Notes under the pieces: generated by a model
The model's database searches: none
What the model was told of the DNA's origin: nothing
What the model saw: only the letters and a program-made list of their open reading frames with translations
Source: an uncultured Bacteroidales bacterium
Lineage (GTDB): Bacteria > Bacteroidota > Bacteroidia > Bacteroidales > Muribaculaceae
NCBI GenBank assembly: GCA_902779125.1
Contig: CACZAC010000009.1
Location: 101,179-165,178, forward strand
Direction: 5' to 3'
Length of the DNA stretch: 64,000 nt
Program-made: the position numbers and the translations under genes
Shown: positions 32,820-40,533 of the stretch, one piece after another
Numbering within the stretch: position 1 is the stretch's first letter
How the letters are laid out: every line of letters begins with the position of its first letter

Positions 32820-34724
32820 ATGAATAAAACAATCTCTATATTTCTGGCTTCATCAAATGAGCTTAAAATCGACCGTATTGAGTTCGGCGATTTTGTGCGA
32901 AGCTTAGACAATATTTATGAAAAACGAGGCACCCGCGTTGAACTACTTAAATGGGAGGAGTTTGATGCAGCCTACAATGACCGTCGCAAACAGGATGAGT
33001 ACAATGAAATAATAAGAACTTGCAATATTTTTCTTGCTTTATTCCACACAAAAGCCGGACATTACACTATAGAGGAATTTGAGGTGGCATACAAGGAATT
33101 CCAGTTAAAGAAATTGCCCAAAATATACATCTTTTGTAAGGATCTGCAACCAGGTGAATTTGAATTACCCGAGCTAACGGATTTCAAGAATCGTCTCAAG
33201 TATGAGATGGGTCACTATTGGTGTCAGTACAATAACTGTGATCGATTGCAATTGCAATTCACTTTACAGCTACTAAAATTTGAGGATGACAATATGGGTG
33301 CGTTGAAGGTTGAAGAAAATGGAAAGATTACGTTAGAAAGCATACCCATTGCCAACATCTATCAGATGCCCTTTGTTACCAAGAATAAAGACTTTCAGAA
33401 TAAATTGGCAGAACTGGAAACTTTACCGAAAAAAATTGAAGAAGCATATCGTCTGAAAGAGCAAATACCAGATAATCAATATGTAATAGACGAATATCAA
33501 ACAAAGGTTAACTACTTCGAACAATTGAAGAAGGATTGTCACCAATATCTTGTGAGCATACTCGAAACGGCAAAACGCATAGCCGAGATGCAAAACAAGA
33601 GAGACAATGATATCATGCAACAGGCTTTTGATGCTTTTGAAAATGGTGATATTGAACTAACCAATAGCTTACTTGACATCGCTTTGCGAGATGCCGAGAA
33701 GCACGTTAATAATCTCAAAAAAGAACGCTGGTTGGTTCATCAAAACATCAAAGCTTTAAGATTGAAAGCAAGCACTGTAATGGCTGAGATAGGGAAATCC
33801 ATTAGTGACCGCATAGAGCGCATTTCCAAAATTTATGAAAATGCGGATAACTGGGCTCAATACAGTGCCTATGATACCATTGAGCACATTGCTTTACTAC
33901 TGGATTATGCAGAGTTTATTTACCAATACATCCCACGTCATCACTCAAAAGCGTTGTTAATCTGCAACAGAATTATTAACTATTATAACTCGATTGAGAA
34001 AGACGAAGACCTTCAGAAAGTAAACATTGCTTCCTGTTATAATTTAATGGGCAAAATCCATTCTGAGATGGATGAGTTAGTATTAGCGCAAGAGTATTAT
34101 GAAACGGCATATGAGATTGCTCAAAAAAACAATAGCTACAATCAATCAGAAATAGCACGTTATGTTGCCAACATTGGAGGTTCATATTATGACCTGGGTT
34201 TGAACGACGAAGCGTTACATCATTATCTTGACGCTGCTAAAATCTTTGAACAGTTAATAAATGAAGGTGCAGAAGTACATATAATGCTGGCAAGCATTTA
34301 TGATAATATTGGACAGGTTTATGCAGATAACAATGACTATCAAAAGGCACTCGAATATTATAACAATGCTTTAGCTGCCTATAAAGAATACGACGGAATA
34401 GCATCTCACGTCAGAATTGCGCATGTTTATCATAATATTGGGGCTGTTTATCAAGAACGCAGTTGTTATGACCAAGCCCTTAAGGCTTATCAAAAAGCGC
34501 TTGAACACAGAGAGAAGGAACTTGGCATTTATCATCCCGAAACTGCCATTTCATATTTCAGTATTGGTATGCTGAATTATGAACAGAATCAGTATAATGA
34601 AGCGCTTACGTTCCTTAACAAAGCTCTTGACATCCAGGATCAAGTTCTTGGCAAAGAACATTTTGATACAGAACGGACATGCAAATACATTCAATTAGCC
34701 CGTGAAGGCTTAGAGAGTCATTAA
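32820..34724 (+). CDS. TIR-like (DUF4062-type) domain and TPR repeat protein
   Basis: A 634-residue soluble protein. Residues 1-115 match a TIR-like/DUF4062 domain: ISIFLASSNELKIDRIEF at the start, RVELLKWEEFD, then CNIFLALFHTKAGHYTIEEF and a final strand KLPKIYIFCK. The middle (about 195-330) is coiled-coil-rich. The C-terminal half (about 370-630) holds at least five tetratricopeptide repeats of the kinesin-light-chain type (for example DNIGQVYADNNDYQKALEYY and YHNIGAVYQERSCYDQALKA). Such TIR-like/TPR proteins occur as sensor-type components next to caspase-like proteases in bacterial conflict loci. It follows the protease gene by 35 nt. Whether the TIR-like part has enzymatic activity is unknown. 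Confidence 0.75.
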   Translation: MNKTISIFLASSNELKIDRIEFGDFVRSLDNIYEKRGTRVELLKWEEFDAAYNDRRKQDEYNEIIRTCNIFLALFHTKAGHYTIEEFEVAYKEFQLKKLPKIYIFCKDLQPGEFELPELTDFKNRLKYEMGHYWCQYNNCDRLQLQFTLQLLKFEDDNMGALKVEENGKITLESIPIANIYQMPFVTKNKDFQNKLAELETLPKKIEEAYRLKEQIPDNQYVIDEYQTKVNYFEQLKKDCHQYLVSILETAKRIAEMQNKRDNDIMQQAFDAFENGDIELTNSLLDIALRDAEKHVNNLKKERWLVHQNIKALRLKASTVMAEIGKSISDRIERISKIYENADNWAQYSAYDTIEHIALLLDYAEFIYQYIPRHHSKALLICNRIINYYNSIEKDEDLQKVNIASCYNLMGKIHSEMDELVLAQEYYETAYEIAQKNNSYNQSEIARYVANIGGSYYDLGLNDEALHHYLDAAKIFEQLINEGAEVHIMLASIYDNIGQVYADNNDYQKALEYYNNALAAYKEYDGIASHVRIAHVYHNIGAVYQERSCYDQALKAYQKALEHREKELGIYHPETAISYFSIGMLNYEQNQYNEALTFLNKALDIQDQVLGKEHFDTERTCKYIQLAREGLESH

Positions 34725-34893
34725 TTCAAGAAGTTGAAGAACTCCAGAATTCAAAATCCAGTAAGAATATTTAAGCCGATTTCACATATACTGAGTATCT
34801 CCATCCAAAAAAACAGTTCAACGTGTTGACAAGACGATTGTCTTTTTTCATCAGCTGTTTTCACAATATTTAAATGATATAAGTTGCATTTTG

Positions 34894-34925
34894 CTTGTAC
34901 CAGTGTTTGTTTTTGACTACCTTTG
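34894..34925 (+). promoter_or_regulatory. Promoter of mdh
   Basis: CTTG (34894-34897), 20 bases, TACCTTTG (34918-34925), then CACTGG. The leader to the ATG at 34977 is about 45 nt. A short hairpin with a T tract (GACAA-TTGTC-TTTTTT, about 34828-34848) upstream may end the island operon. Confidence 0.65.
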
Positions 34926-34976
34926 CACTGGTAAAAATACAGACTTACAACTTAAAAAATTAAATAACATAACATT

Positions 34977-35966
34977 ATGGCATTAACTAATGACAAATTG
35001 GTCATCGTCGGCGCTGCCGGCATGATAGGCTCAAACATGGTACAGACCGCCCTGATGATGGGCTTGACGACAGACATCTGCCTCTATGACGTATTCTCGC
35101 CCGAGGGCGTGGCCGAGGAAATGCGCCAGAGCGGCTTCGGCGACGTGAAGATTACCGCCACCACCGATGCCAAGGAAGCTTTCACCAACGCTAAGTATAT
35201 CATCTCGAGCGGTGGTGCTCCCCGCAAGGAAGGCATGACGCGCGAGGACCTGCTCAAGGGCAACTGCGAAATCGCCGAGGGTTTGGGCAAGGACATCAAG
35301 CAATACTGCCCCGATGTGAAGCACGTTGTCATCATCTTTAACCCCGCCGACCTGACGGGTCTGGTAACCCTGCTGTACAGTGGCTTGAAGCCCTGCCAGG
35401 TGACCACCCTCGCCGCTCTCGACACTACCCGTCTGCAGAGTGCACTTGCCAAGAAGTTTGGCGTGATGCAGAGTGAAATCACCGGTTGCGCTACCTATGG
35501 TGGTCACGGCGAGCAGATGGCAGTCTTCGGCAGCCACGTTGAGATTGCCGGCCGCAAGCTGACCGACATCGTTGGCACTCCCGAGTTCCCCGCAGAGGAG
35601 TGGGAGCAGATGAAGACCGACGTCACCAAGGGTGGTGCCCAGATTATCAAGCTGCGTGGCCGCAGCTCGTTCCAGAGCCCGGCATACCTGTCGGTAGAGA
35701 TGATTCGTGCTGCCATGGGCGGCGAGAAGTTCCGCTTCCCCGTTGGCACCTACGTGAACAACGACAAGTACAACCACATCATGATGGCGATGGACACCAC
35801 GCTCGACGAGAACGGCGCATCCTACAAGGTGCCGCAGGGTCTGCCCACCGAGAACGAAAAGCTCGACGCCAGCTATGAGCACCTGTGCAAGATGCGTGAC
35901 GAGTTGGTTGACCTGGGCATCGTTCCTCCCATCAGCGAGTGGAACAAAATCAACCCCAACCTGTAA
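34977..35966 (+). CDS. mdh: Malate dehydrogenase
   Basis: A 329-residue NAD-dependent dehydrogenase of the LDH/MDH superfamily, interconverting malate and oxaloacetate; in fermenting Bacteroidales it serves the fumarate/succinate branch. The Rossmann motif VIVGAAGMIGSNM (about 8-20), NPADLTG (about 121-127), the catalytic His in CATYGGHGEQMAVFGS (about 167-182) and the C-terminal VPQGLPTENEKLDASYEH are seen. The sequence matches the form usual in Bacteroides and Prevotella. Its last 38 codons are repeated as a remnant at 37192-37308. Confidence 0.92.
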   Translation: MALTNDKLVIVGAAGMIGSNMVQTALMMGLTTDICLYDVFSPEGVAEEMRQSGFGDVKITATTDAKEAFTNAKYIISSGGAPRKEGMTREDLLKGNCEIAEGLGKDIKQYCPDVKHVVIIFNPADLTGLVTLLYSGLKPCQVTTLAALDTTRLQSALAKKFGVMQSEITGCATYGGHGEQMAVFGSHVEIAGRKLTDIVGTPEFPAEEWEQMKTDVTKGGAQIIKLRGRSSFQSPAYLSVEMIRAAMGGEKFRFPVGTYVNNDKYNHIMMAMDTTLDENGASYKVPQGLPTENEKLDASYEHLCKMRDELVDLGIVPPISEWNKINPNL

Positions 35967-35987
35967 TCAGTTTGAGAACCATTATTT

Positions 35988-36026
35988 AGCGAGCCTAGAT
36001 GCATTGCTGCCTCCAGGCTCGCTTTT
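35988..36026 (+). terminator. Terminator of mdh
   Basis: AGCGAGCCT (35988-35996) pairs perfectly with AGGCTCGCT (36015-36023) across an 18-nt loop and is followed by TTT. The corresponding place behind the mdh remnant (about 37330-37370) has lost the pairing. Confidence 0.75.
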
Positions 36027-36084
36027 AAATTATAGCTTTATTCGGCTTTATACACCAACTTTTATTATCAAATGAATCGTATTC

Positions 36085-37098
36085 ATGGAGTTGAGCAGAG
36101 AACAAAGTAACTACATTAAGGGATTAGGCATCTTGCTGATTATGATTCACAATTTTGTGGACATATTGCTAAAGATTACCTGTAATGAAATGTTCTATTC
36201 CCAAAAGGCTACAGACGCTTTCCTTGCAAATCTGTTCACTACCGATGTGCTTTGGTACCTTCTTTCTTTTGCTGGATGGATTGGCGTTCCCCTCTTTTTC
36301 TTTATAAGCGGATACGGGCTAACAAAAAAATATTATAACACCGGTACATTGAAGAATAGCACTTACATCAAAAACCATTTGGTGAAATTGTGGAAACTAA
36401 TGATACCTATTTTTTTGTTATACCTCTGTATATACCACACTAACATACAATCAGCAGTCGCCCACTTATCTTTTACAATCAACATTCTAAGCTACGGCAA
36501 GAATAGTTTCCATATGGATCCGGGTATATATTGGTTCTTCGGTGCAATTCTACAGTTCTACTTATTGTTTCTTCTTTTGAGGAAACTGAACACACGCTGG
36601 TTGTTGGTATTATGTGTCGCTTTCTTACTTGTGCAGTATTGTATCGTTTATTTTGCAAATTATCACCAGTCTAACTGGTTGCGGCACAATTTTGTGGGAT
36701 GGAGTGTTCCATTCCTATTGGGCATGATTGCGGCAAGAAGCCATTTTAATCCCTCAAAACCGACAACACGGTTCCTGTGTGCATTATCAATTATCGCAGT
36801 AGGCGCTTGCTTGGTCATCAGGTGGCTTGCCCCATTCACAGAAGTGGCCACTATTGTATTCTTTGTCACCCTTTCAAAGCTTACAACAATGAAGTGGGCA
36901 TGCTTTCTTGGCATTATTTCACCCAGCATCTTTGCGCTTCATCCGTTAATCAGAATGCTGATATACGGTCTATGCTTTAAGCCTGAATATGTCCTCGTGT
37001 TGACAATCGTTTATGCTATCGTTGTTATCGTTTTGAGCTGGGCTCACCATAAAGCATTGAGCAATCCCAATTTGCTCAAGCTAAATAGAACTAATTGA
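36085..37098 (+). CDS. Membrane acyltransferase family protein (acyltransferase 3), copy 1
   Basis: A 337-residue polytopic membrane protein with about ten membrane segments, of the acyltransferase-3 type that O-acylates cell-surface sugars. The start KGLGILLIMIHNFVD holds the membrane-embedded His seen in the family, and GWIGVPLFFFISGYGLTKK (about 70-88) is its second conserved block. The acceptor is unknown. It is AT-rich, with a paralogue immediately downstream (37421-38455) sharing the first 26 residues exactly (MELSREQSNYIKGLGILLIM...). Both lie after an mdh or mdh remnant, showing that the whole unit was duplicated. Confidence 0.8.
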   Translation: MELSREQSNYIKGLGILLIMIHNFVDILLKITCNEMFYSQKATDAFLANLFTTDVLWYLLSFAGWIGVPLFFFISGYGLTKKYYNTGTLKNSTYIKNHLVKLWKLMIPIFLLYLCIYHTNIQSAVAHLSFTINILSYGKNSFHMDPGIYWFFGAILQFYLLFLLLRKLNTRWLLVLCVAFLLVQYCIVYFANYHQSNWLRHNFVGWSVPFLLGMIAARSHFNPSKPTTRFLCALSIIAVGACLVIRWLAPFTEVATIVFFVTLSKLTTMKWACFLGIISPSIFALHPLIRMLIYGLCFKPEYVLVLTIVYAIVVIVLSWAHHKALSNPNLLKLNRTN

Positions 37099-37145
37099 TT
37101 TTCAGGTCAATAAATATGGCATTCATATAAAAAAACCGTTCATAG

Positions 37146-37178
37146 TTTGGCAGATTAACACTATTATGAGTACTTTTG
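37146..37178 (+). promoter_or_regulatory. Promoter-like site in the duplicated unit
   Basis: TTTG (37146-37149), 21 bases, TACTTTTG (37171-37178), then CACT. The box and its CACT follow-up resemble the mdh promoter (TACCTTTGCACT), which suggests that it is the mdh promoter of the duplicated copy. It can drive the second acyltransferase. Confidence 0.6.
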
Positions 37179-37191
37179 CACTAAGATTTGC

Positions 37192-37308
37192 GAGAATGCC
37201 AAACTCGACGCCAGCTACGAGCATTTGTGCCACATGCGTGATGAGTTGGTTGACCTGGGCATCGTTGCTCCCATCAGCGAGAGGAACAAGATCAACCCCA
37301 ATCTGTAA
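37192..37308 (+). pseudogene. Remnant of a duplicated mdh gene (last 38 codons)
   Basis: The reading frame ENAKLDASYEHLCHMRDELV... to a TAA at 37306-37308 matches the end of intact mdh (35850-35966) in all but four residues (E/A, K/H, P/A, W/R). It is preceded almost directly by a promoter-like site like that of mdh, so about 290 codons have been deleted. No start codon is in place. It is the clearest evidence for a tandem duplication of the mdh-acyltransferase unit. Confidence 0.9.
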
Positions 37309-37420
37309 TCGGTTGGAAGAGTTCTTTAGCAAGCTAAGATGCCATCAGCCTCCAAACTCACTTTTAAGTGATAACTTTATTAGATTTATGGACTTTTTTG
37401 AAATTTAATGATTAATTTCT

Positions 37421-38455
37421 ATGGAGTTGAGCAGAGAACAAAGCAACTACATTAAGGGATTAGGCATCTTGCTGATTATGATTCACAATTTTGTGGATAA
37501 AATACAAGATATTCATTGTAATGAGATGATCTTTTCCATGGAAAACAGAGATGTTTTTCTATCTAATGTTTTCTCAACATCATCGTTATGGTATATCTTT
37601 TCTTACGCTGGATGGATAGGTGTACCCCTCTTTCTATTCTTGAGCGGCTATGGATTGACAAAAAAATATAATTCGCAAAAGAACACATTAAACACCATAG
37701 CATACATTAAAAGTCACGTCATCAAATTGCTAAAGTTGCTATTGCCAGTATATTTGTTATATGTTGTCATCAACTATTTCTGTTTTCATTACATGTATGG
37801 CATCAGGTCTATATTGGCACACATGACTTTTACTATCAACCTGCTTAGTTATGGAGATAATGGTTATTATTTAGAGCCAGGTGTATATTGGTTTTTTGGA
37901 GCTATTCTCCAATTCTACATTCTTTTCCTTTTCATCCGAAAACTCAACTGGAAATGGCTTTGTGTCATCGGTATTATATTTTTGGCAATCCACTATTTCG
38001 CTTTGTATTTTACTGATAAAGATACCATGGTTTGGATTAGGCAGAATTTCTTAGGATGGGGTACTTCTTTTGTCTTGGGAATGATTGCAGCCAAGACACA
38101 TACCTCAATTCCCGAAAAAATGAAATTGCCGATAGGCATTATTTCTTTCGCCGTACTCTGCGTCAGCCTGGTGACAAAACCCATAGCGCCATTTGTCGAA
38201 ATATCAACAATCGTTTTGGTCATCTGCTTATCTAACGCCATTAGGGTCAAGTGGCTTTATTTTCTAGGAGTCATTTCTGCCAGCATATTCGTTTTGCATC
38301 CATTCTTTAGAATGGTTTTTCTGAACGCTTTCCCCGATTGTAACTATCCATTATTATTGACTATTATTTATATCGCTATCGTCATTATAACCAGTTGGTT
38401 ACATCATTCTGTCCTAAATAAGTCATTCAGAACAAAAGGTATCAATTCTAAATAG
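37421..38455 (+). CDS. Membrane acyltransferase family protein (acyltransferase 3), copy 2
   Basis: A 344-residue paralogue of the gene at 36085. The first 26 residues are identical, later parts are similar: GWIGVPLFLFLSGYGLTKK (about 69-87) and DNGYYLEPGVYWFFGAILQF in the middle. It has about ten membrane segments and the same predicted role as a surface-sugar O-acyltransferase. It is AT-rich. The divergence of the C-terminal two thirds against a conserved start suggests that the duplication is old, or that the 5' ends were homogenised by recombination. Confidence 0.8.
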   Translation: MELSREQSNYIKGLGILLIMIHNFVDKIQDIHCNEMIFSMENRDVFLSNVFSTSSLWYIFSYAGWIGVPLFLFLSGYGLTKKYNSQKNTLNTIAYIKSHVIKLLKLLLPVYLLYVVINYFCFHYMYGIRSILAHMTFTINLLSYGDNGYYLEPGVYWFFGAILQFYILFLFIRKLNWKWLCVIGIIFLAIHYFALYFTDKDTMVWIRQNFLGWGTSFVLGMIAAKTHTSIPEKMKLPIGIISFAVLCVSLVTKPIAPFVEISTIVLVICLSNAIRVKWLYFLGVISASIFVLHPFFRMVFLNAFPDCNYPLLLTIIYIAIVIITSWLHHSVLNKSFRTKGINSK

Positions 38456-38511
38456 ATATACACCCAAAACAGCCATCAAAACAATCGACAATAAAAAAAA
38501 GGTGTTAAAAT

Positions 38512-38542
38512 TTTGGGGAAAAGAAACTTTGGAGTAATTTTG
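38512..38542 (+). promoter_or_regulatory. Promoter of tRNA-Val
   Basis: TTTG (38512-38515), 19 bases, TAATTTTG (38535-38542). Full consensus; 30 bases upstream of the mature tRNA 5' end. Confidence 0.8.
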
Positions 38543-38572
38543 CAGTGCTTTTCAAGGGAAAAGCCCATTTTT

Positions 38573-38647
38573 GGGCAGTTAGCGCAGTTGGTTCAGAGCA
38601 TCTGCCTTACAAGCAGAGGGTCGGGGGTTCGAATCCCTCACTGCCCA
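38573..38647 (+). tRNA. tRNA-Val (anticodon TAC)
   Basis: A 75-nt cloverleaf. Acceptor stem GGGCAGT pairs with ACTGCCC, D arm GCGCAGTTGGTTCAGAGC, anticodon arm TCTGC-CTTACAA-GCAGA with anticodon TAC, T arm GGGGGTTCGAATCCCTC, discriminator A. CCA is not encoded. Confidence 0.96.
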
Positions 38648-38904
38648 CACTCTCTAATAGGTTTACAATTAGTGATTTGTGTGAATTGATTATTCTACCA
38701 TCGTTGGTTTGCTAAATAAAATTAAAATGGAGTAAAGTGTACCCTAAACTCTCTTTTCACTCGTTATAAATGTAGAACTTAACGGATGGTAGACATTACT
38801 ATCAAACGACAAAGAATGAAAAGTTTTTAACGTTACTGGCCGCGAGGCCCCAAACAAATTATTTTGCGATAGACTAACTTAACAAATTAAACCAGTTTTT
38901 TAAA

Positions 38905-40392
38905 ATGGACGACAATCTGAAAAAGCCCAAAAGGCCAAGAATTGGCGAAACTAACGGCAATCTCGAAGAAAACATTGAAGGCGGCGGTCGTTACGAAAAA
39001 GTAGAATACACCGCCCATGAGCCACATCAGGGAGAAGAAAGCAATCCCCAAGCAGAAGGCTATCAGCAACAGGAAGGTTATCAACAGCGTCAAGGCGGCT
39101 ACCATCGTCAAGGCTATCAGCCCAGACAAGGCGGTTACCAGCCCCGTCAGGGCGGTTACCAGCGCCAGGGCGGCTACCAGCGTCAAGGCGGTTACCAGCC
39201 CCGTCAGGGCGGTTACCAGCAGCGTTACCAGCAGCCCCAGGATTTAGGTGAACAAGATGCCAACACCGAGGGCGCTCCCATGAATCCTGAACAGCAACAA
39301 GGAGGCTACCAGCCCCGTCAGGGTGGCTATCAGCCCCGTCAAGGCGGTTACCAGCCCCGTCAGGGTGGTTACCAGCGTCAAGGAGGTTACCAGCAGCGTC
39401 AGGGAGGTTACCAGCAGCGCCAGGGTGGCTACCAGCCCCGTCAGGGTGGTTACCAGCAGCGCCAGGGTGGTTACCAGCAGCGCCAGGGTGGTTACCAGCA
39501 GCGCCAGGGTGGTTACCAGCAGCGCCAGGGTGGTTACCAGCAGCGTCAGGGCGGCTATCAGCAGCGACAGGGCGGCTATCAGCAGCGTCCCAAGCGCCAG
39601 GGTCCCAAGCCCCAAATGCGCTTCACACCCAAGCCCCAACGCATATTCTACGAGGAGCCCGCTATCGATCCCAACATGGAGGTTCGCTTGAACAAGTTCT
39701 TGGCTAACGCTGGCATCTGCTCGCGCCGTGTGGCCGATGAATACATCCAGAAGGGCCTCGTCATGGTCAATGACACTGTTGTGACCGAACTGGGTATGAA
39801 GATTACACCTAAGGATGTCGTGAAGTACAATGGCGAAATCGTGACCACCGAGAAGAAGTGCTACGTCCTGCTCAACAAGCCCAAGGACTGTGTCACCACT
39901 AGCGATGACCCCAACGGCCGTAAAACCGTCATGGACCTCGTGAAGGGAGCCTGTGAAGAGCGCATCTATCCTGTGGGACGTCTTGACCGCAACACCACCG
40001 GTGTGCTTCTGCTCACCAATGACGGAGACCTAGCAGCCAAGCTCGCCCACCCGCAGTATGTAAAGAAGAAAATCTATCAGGTGTGGACCGACAAGCCCAT
40101 CAGCGAGGAAGACATGCAGCACATCGCCGACGGTGTTGAACTCGACGACGGTCCCATCCACGCCGATGCAGTGAGCTACGTCTCCCCCACCGACCGCAAG
40201 CAGGCTGGTATCGAGATTCACTCGGGACGTAACCGCGTCGTTCGCCGCATTTTTGAATCACTGGGTTACCATGTGGTGAAGCTCGACCGCGTTTATTTCG
40301 CCGGCCTCACCAAGAAGAACCTGCCCCGCGGCCGCTGGCGCTACCTCACTCAGGAAGAGGTCAACTTCTTGAAACAGAATTCATTTGAATAA
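38905..40392 (+). CDS. RluB/RsuA-type pseudouridine synthase with long RQGGYQ-repeat N-terminal region
   Basis: A 495-residue protein in two parts. Residues about 250-495 are an S4 domain (RLNKFLANAGICSRRVADEYI) and an RsuA/RluB/RluE catalytic domain with the Asp motif YPVGRLDRNTTGVLLLTNDG (Asp about 360) and RQ/GRNRVVRRIFESLGY, which isomerise uridine in rRNA. Residues about 50-235 are low-complexity, with about 25 copies of a hexa- to octapeptide such as RQGGYQQ or PRQGGYQ, and no acidic residues apart from a short spacer. The repeats are also near-perfect DNA tandem repeats. Bacteroidetes members often have basic disordered N-termini, but this is an extreme case. Confidence 0.88.
   Translation: MDDNLKKPKRPRIGETNGNLEENIEGGGRYEKVEYTAHEPHQGEESNPQAEGYQQQEGYQQRQGGYHRQGYQPRQGGYQPRQGGYQRQGGYQRQGGYQPRQGGYQQRYQQPQDLGEQDANTEGAPMNPEQQQGGYQPRQGGYQPRQGGYQPRQGGYQRQGGYQQRQGGYQQRQGGYQPRQGGYQQRQGGYQQRQGGYQQRQGGYQQRQGGYQQRQGGYQQRQGGYQQRPKRQGPKPQMRFTPKPQRIFYEEPAIDPNMEVRLNKFLANAGICSRRVADEYIQKGLVMVNDTVVTELGMKITPKDVVKYNGEIVTTEKKCYVLLNKPKDCVTTSDDPNGRKTVMDLVKGACEERIYPVGRLDRNTTGVLLLTNDGDLAAKLAHPQYVKKKIYQVWTDKPISEEDMQHIADGVELDDGPIHADAVSYVSPTDRKQAGIEIHSGRNRVVRRIFESLGYHVVKLDRVYFAGLTKKNLPRGRWRYLTQEEVNFLKQNSFE
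39106..39590 (+). repeat. In-frame 21/24-bp tandem repeats encoding RQGGYQ units
   Basis: Two blocks of DNA repeats of the type CGTCAGGGCGGTTACCAG with an optional CAG or CCC codon, separated by a unique spacer (about 39240-39300). The later units (39464-39545) are exact or one-base variants, which predicts length variation by slippage. Confidence 0.9.
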
Positions 40393-40423
40393 ACACAACA
40401 ACACATCCGACTCAAACAGCCCA

Positions 40424-40500
40424 CGCTAAGGCGCTAAAACGCTAAGCATTTTTTAAAGACAACAATCATTATCTATGCGACTTAGCGGCTTAGCGAGAGG
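40424..40500. repeat. CGCTAAG repeat forming a fold-back between the rlu gene and asnS
   Basis: ACGCTAAGGCGCTAA and ACGCTAAGC on the left pair with GACTTAGCGGCTTAGCG on the right across an AT-rich middle. The motif is shared with the cluster at 11748-12060, so it is a dispersed intergenic repeat. Confidence 0.7.
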
Positions 40501-40533
40501 CTTGCGTCGGTCATAAAACACTACAGATTAATA

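Noticed and set aside
34828-34848. Terminator of the three-gene island
   Set aside because: The stem is only 5 bp (GACAA/TTGTC) although followed by six T; too weak to list as a firm feature, kept only as a note with the mdh promoter.
38905-39600. Possible CRISPR array in the repeated region
   Set aside because: The repeats are in frame, encode RQGGYQ units and have no spacers of regular length; they belong to the pseudouridine synthase gene.
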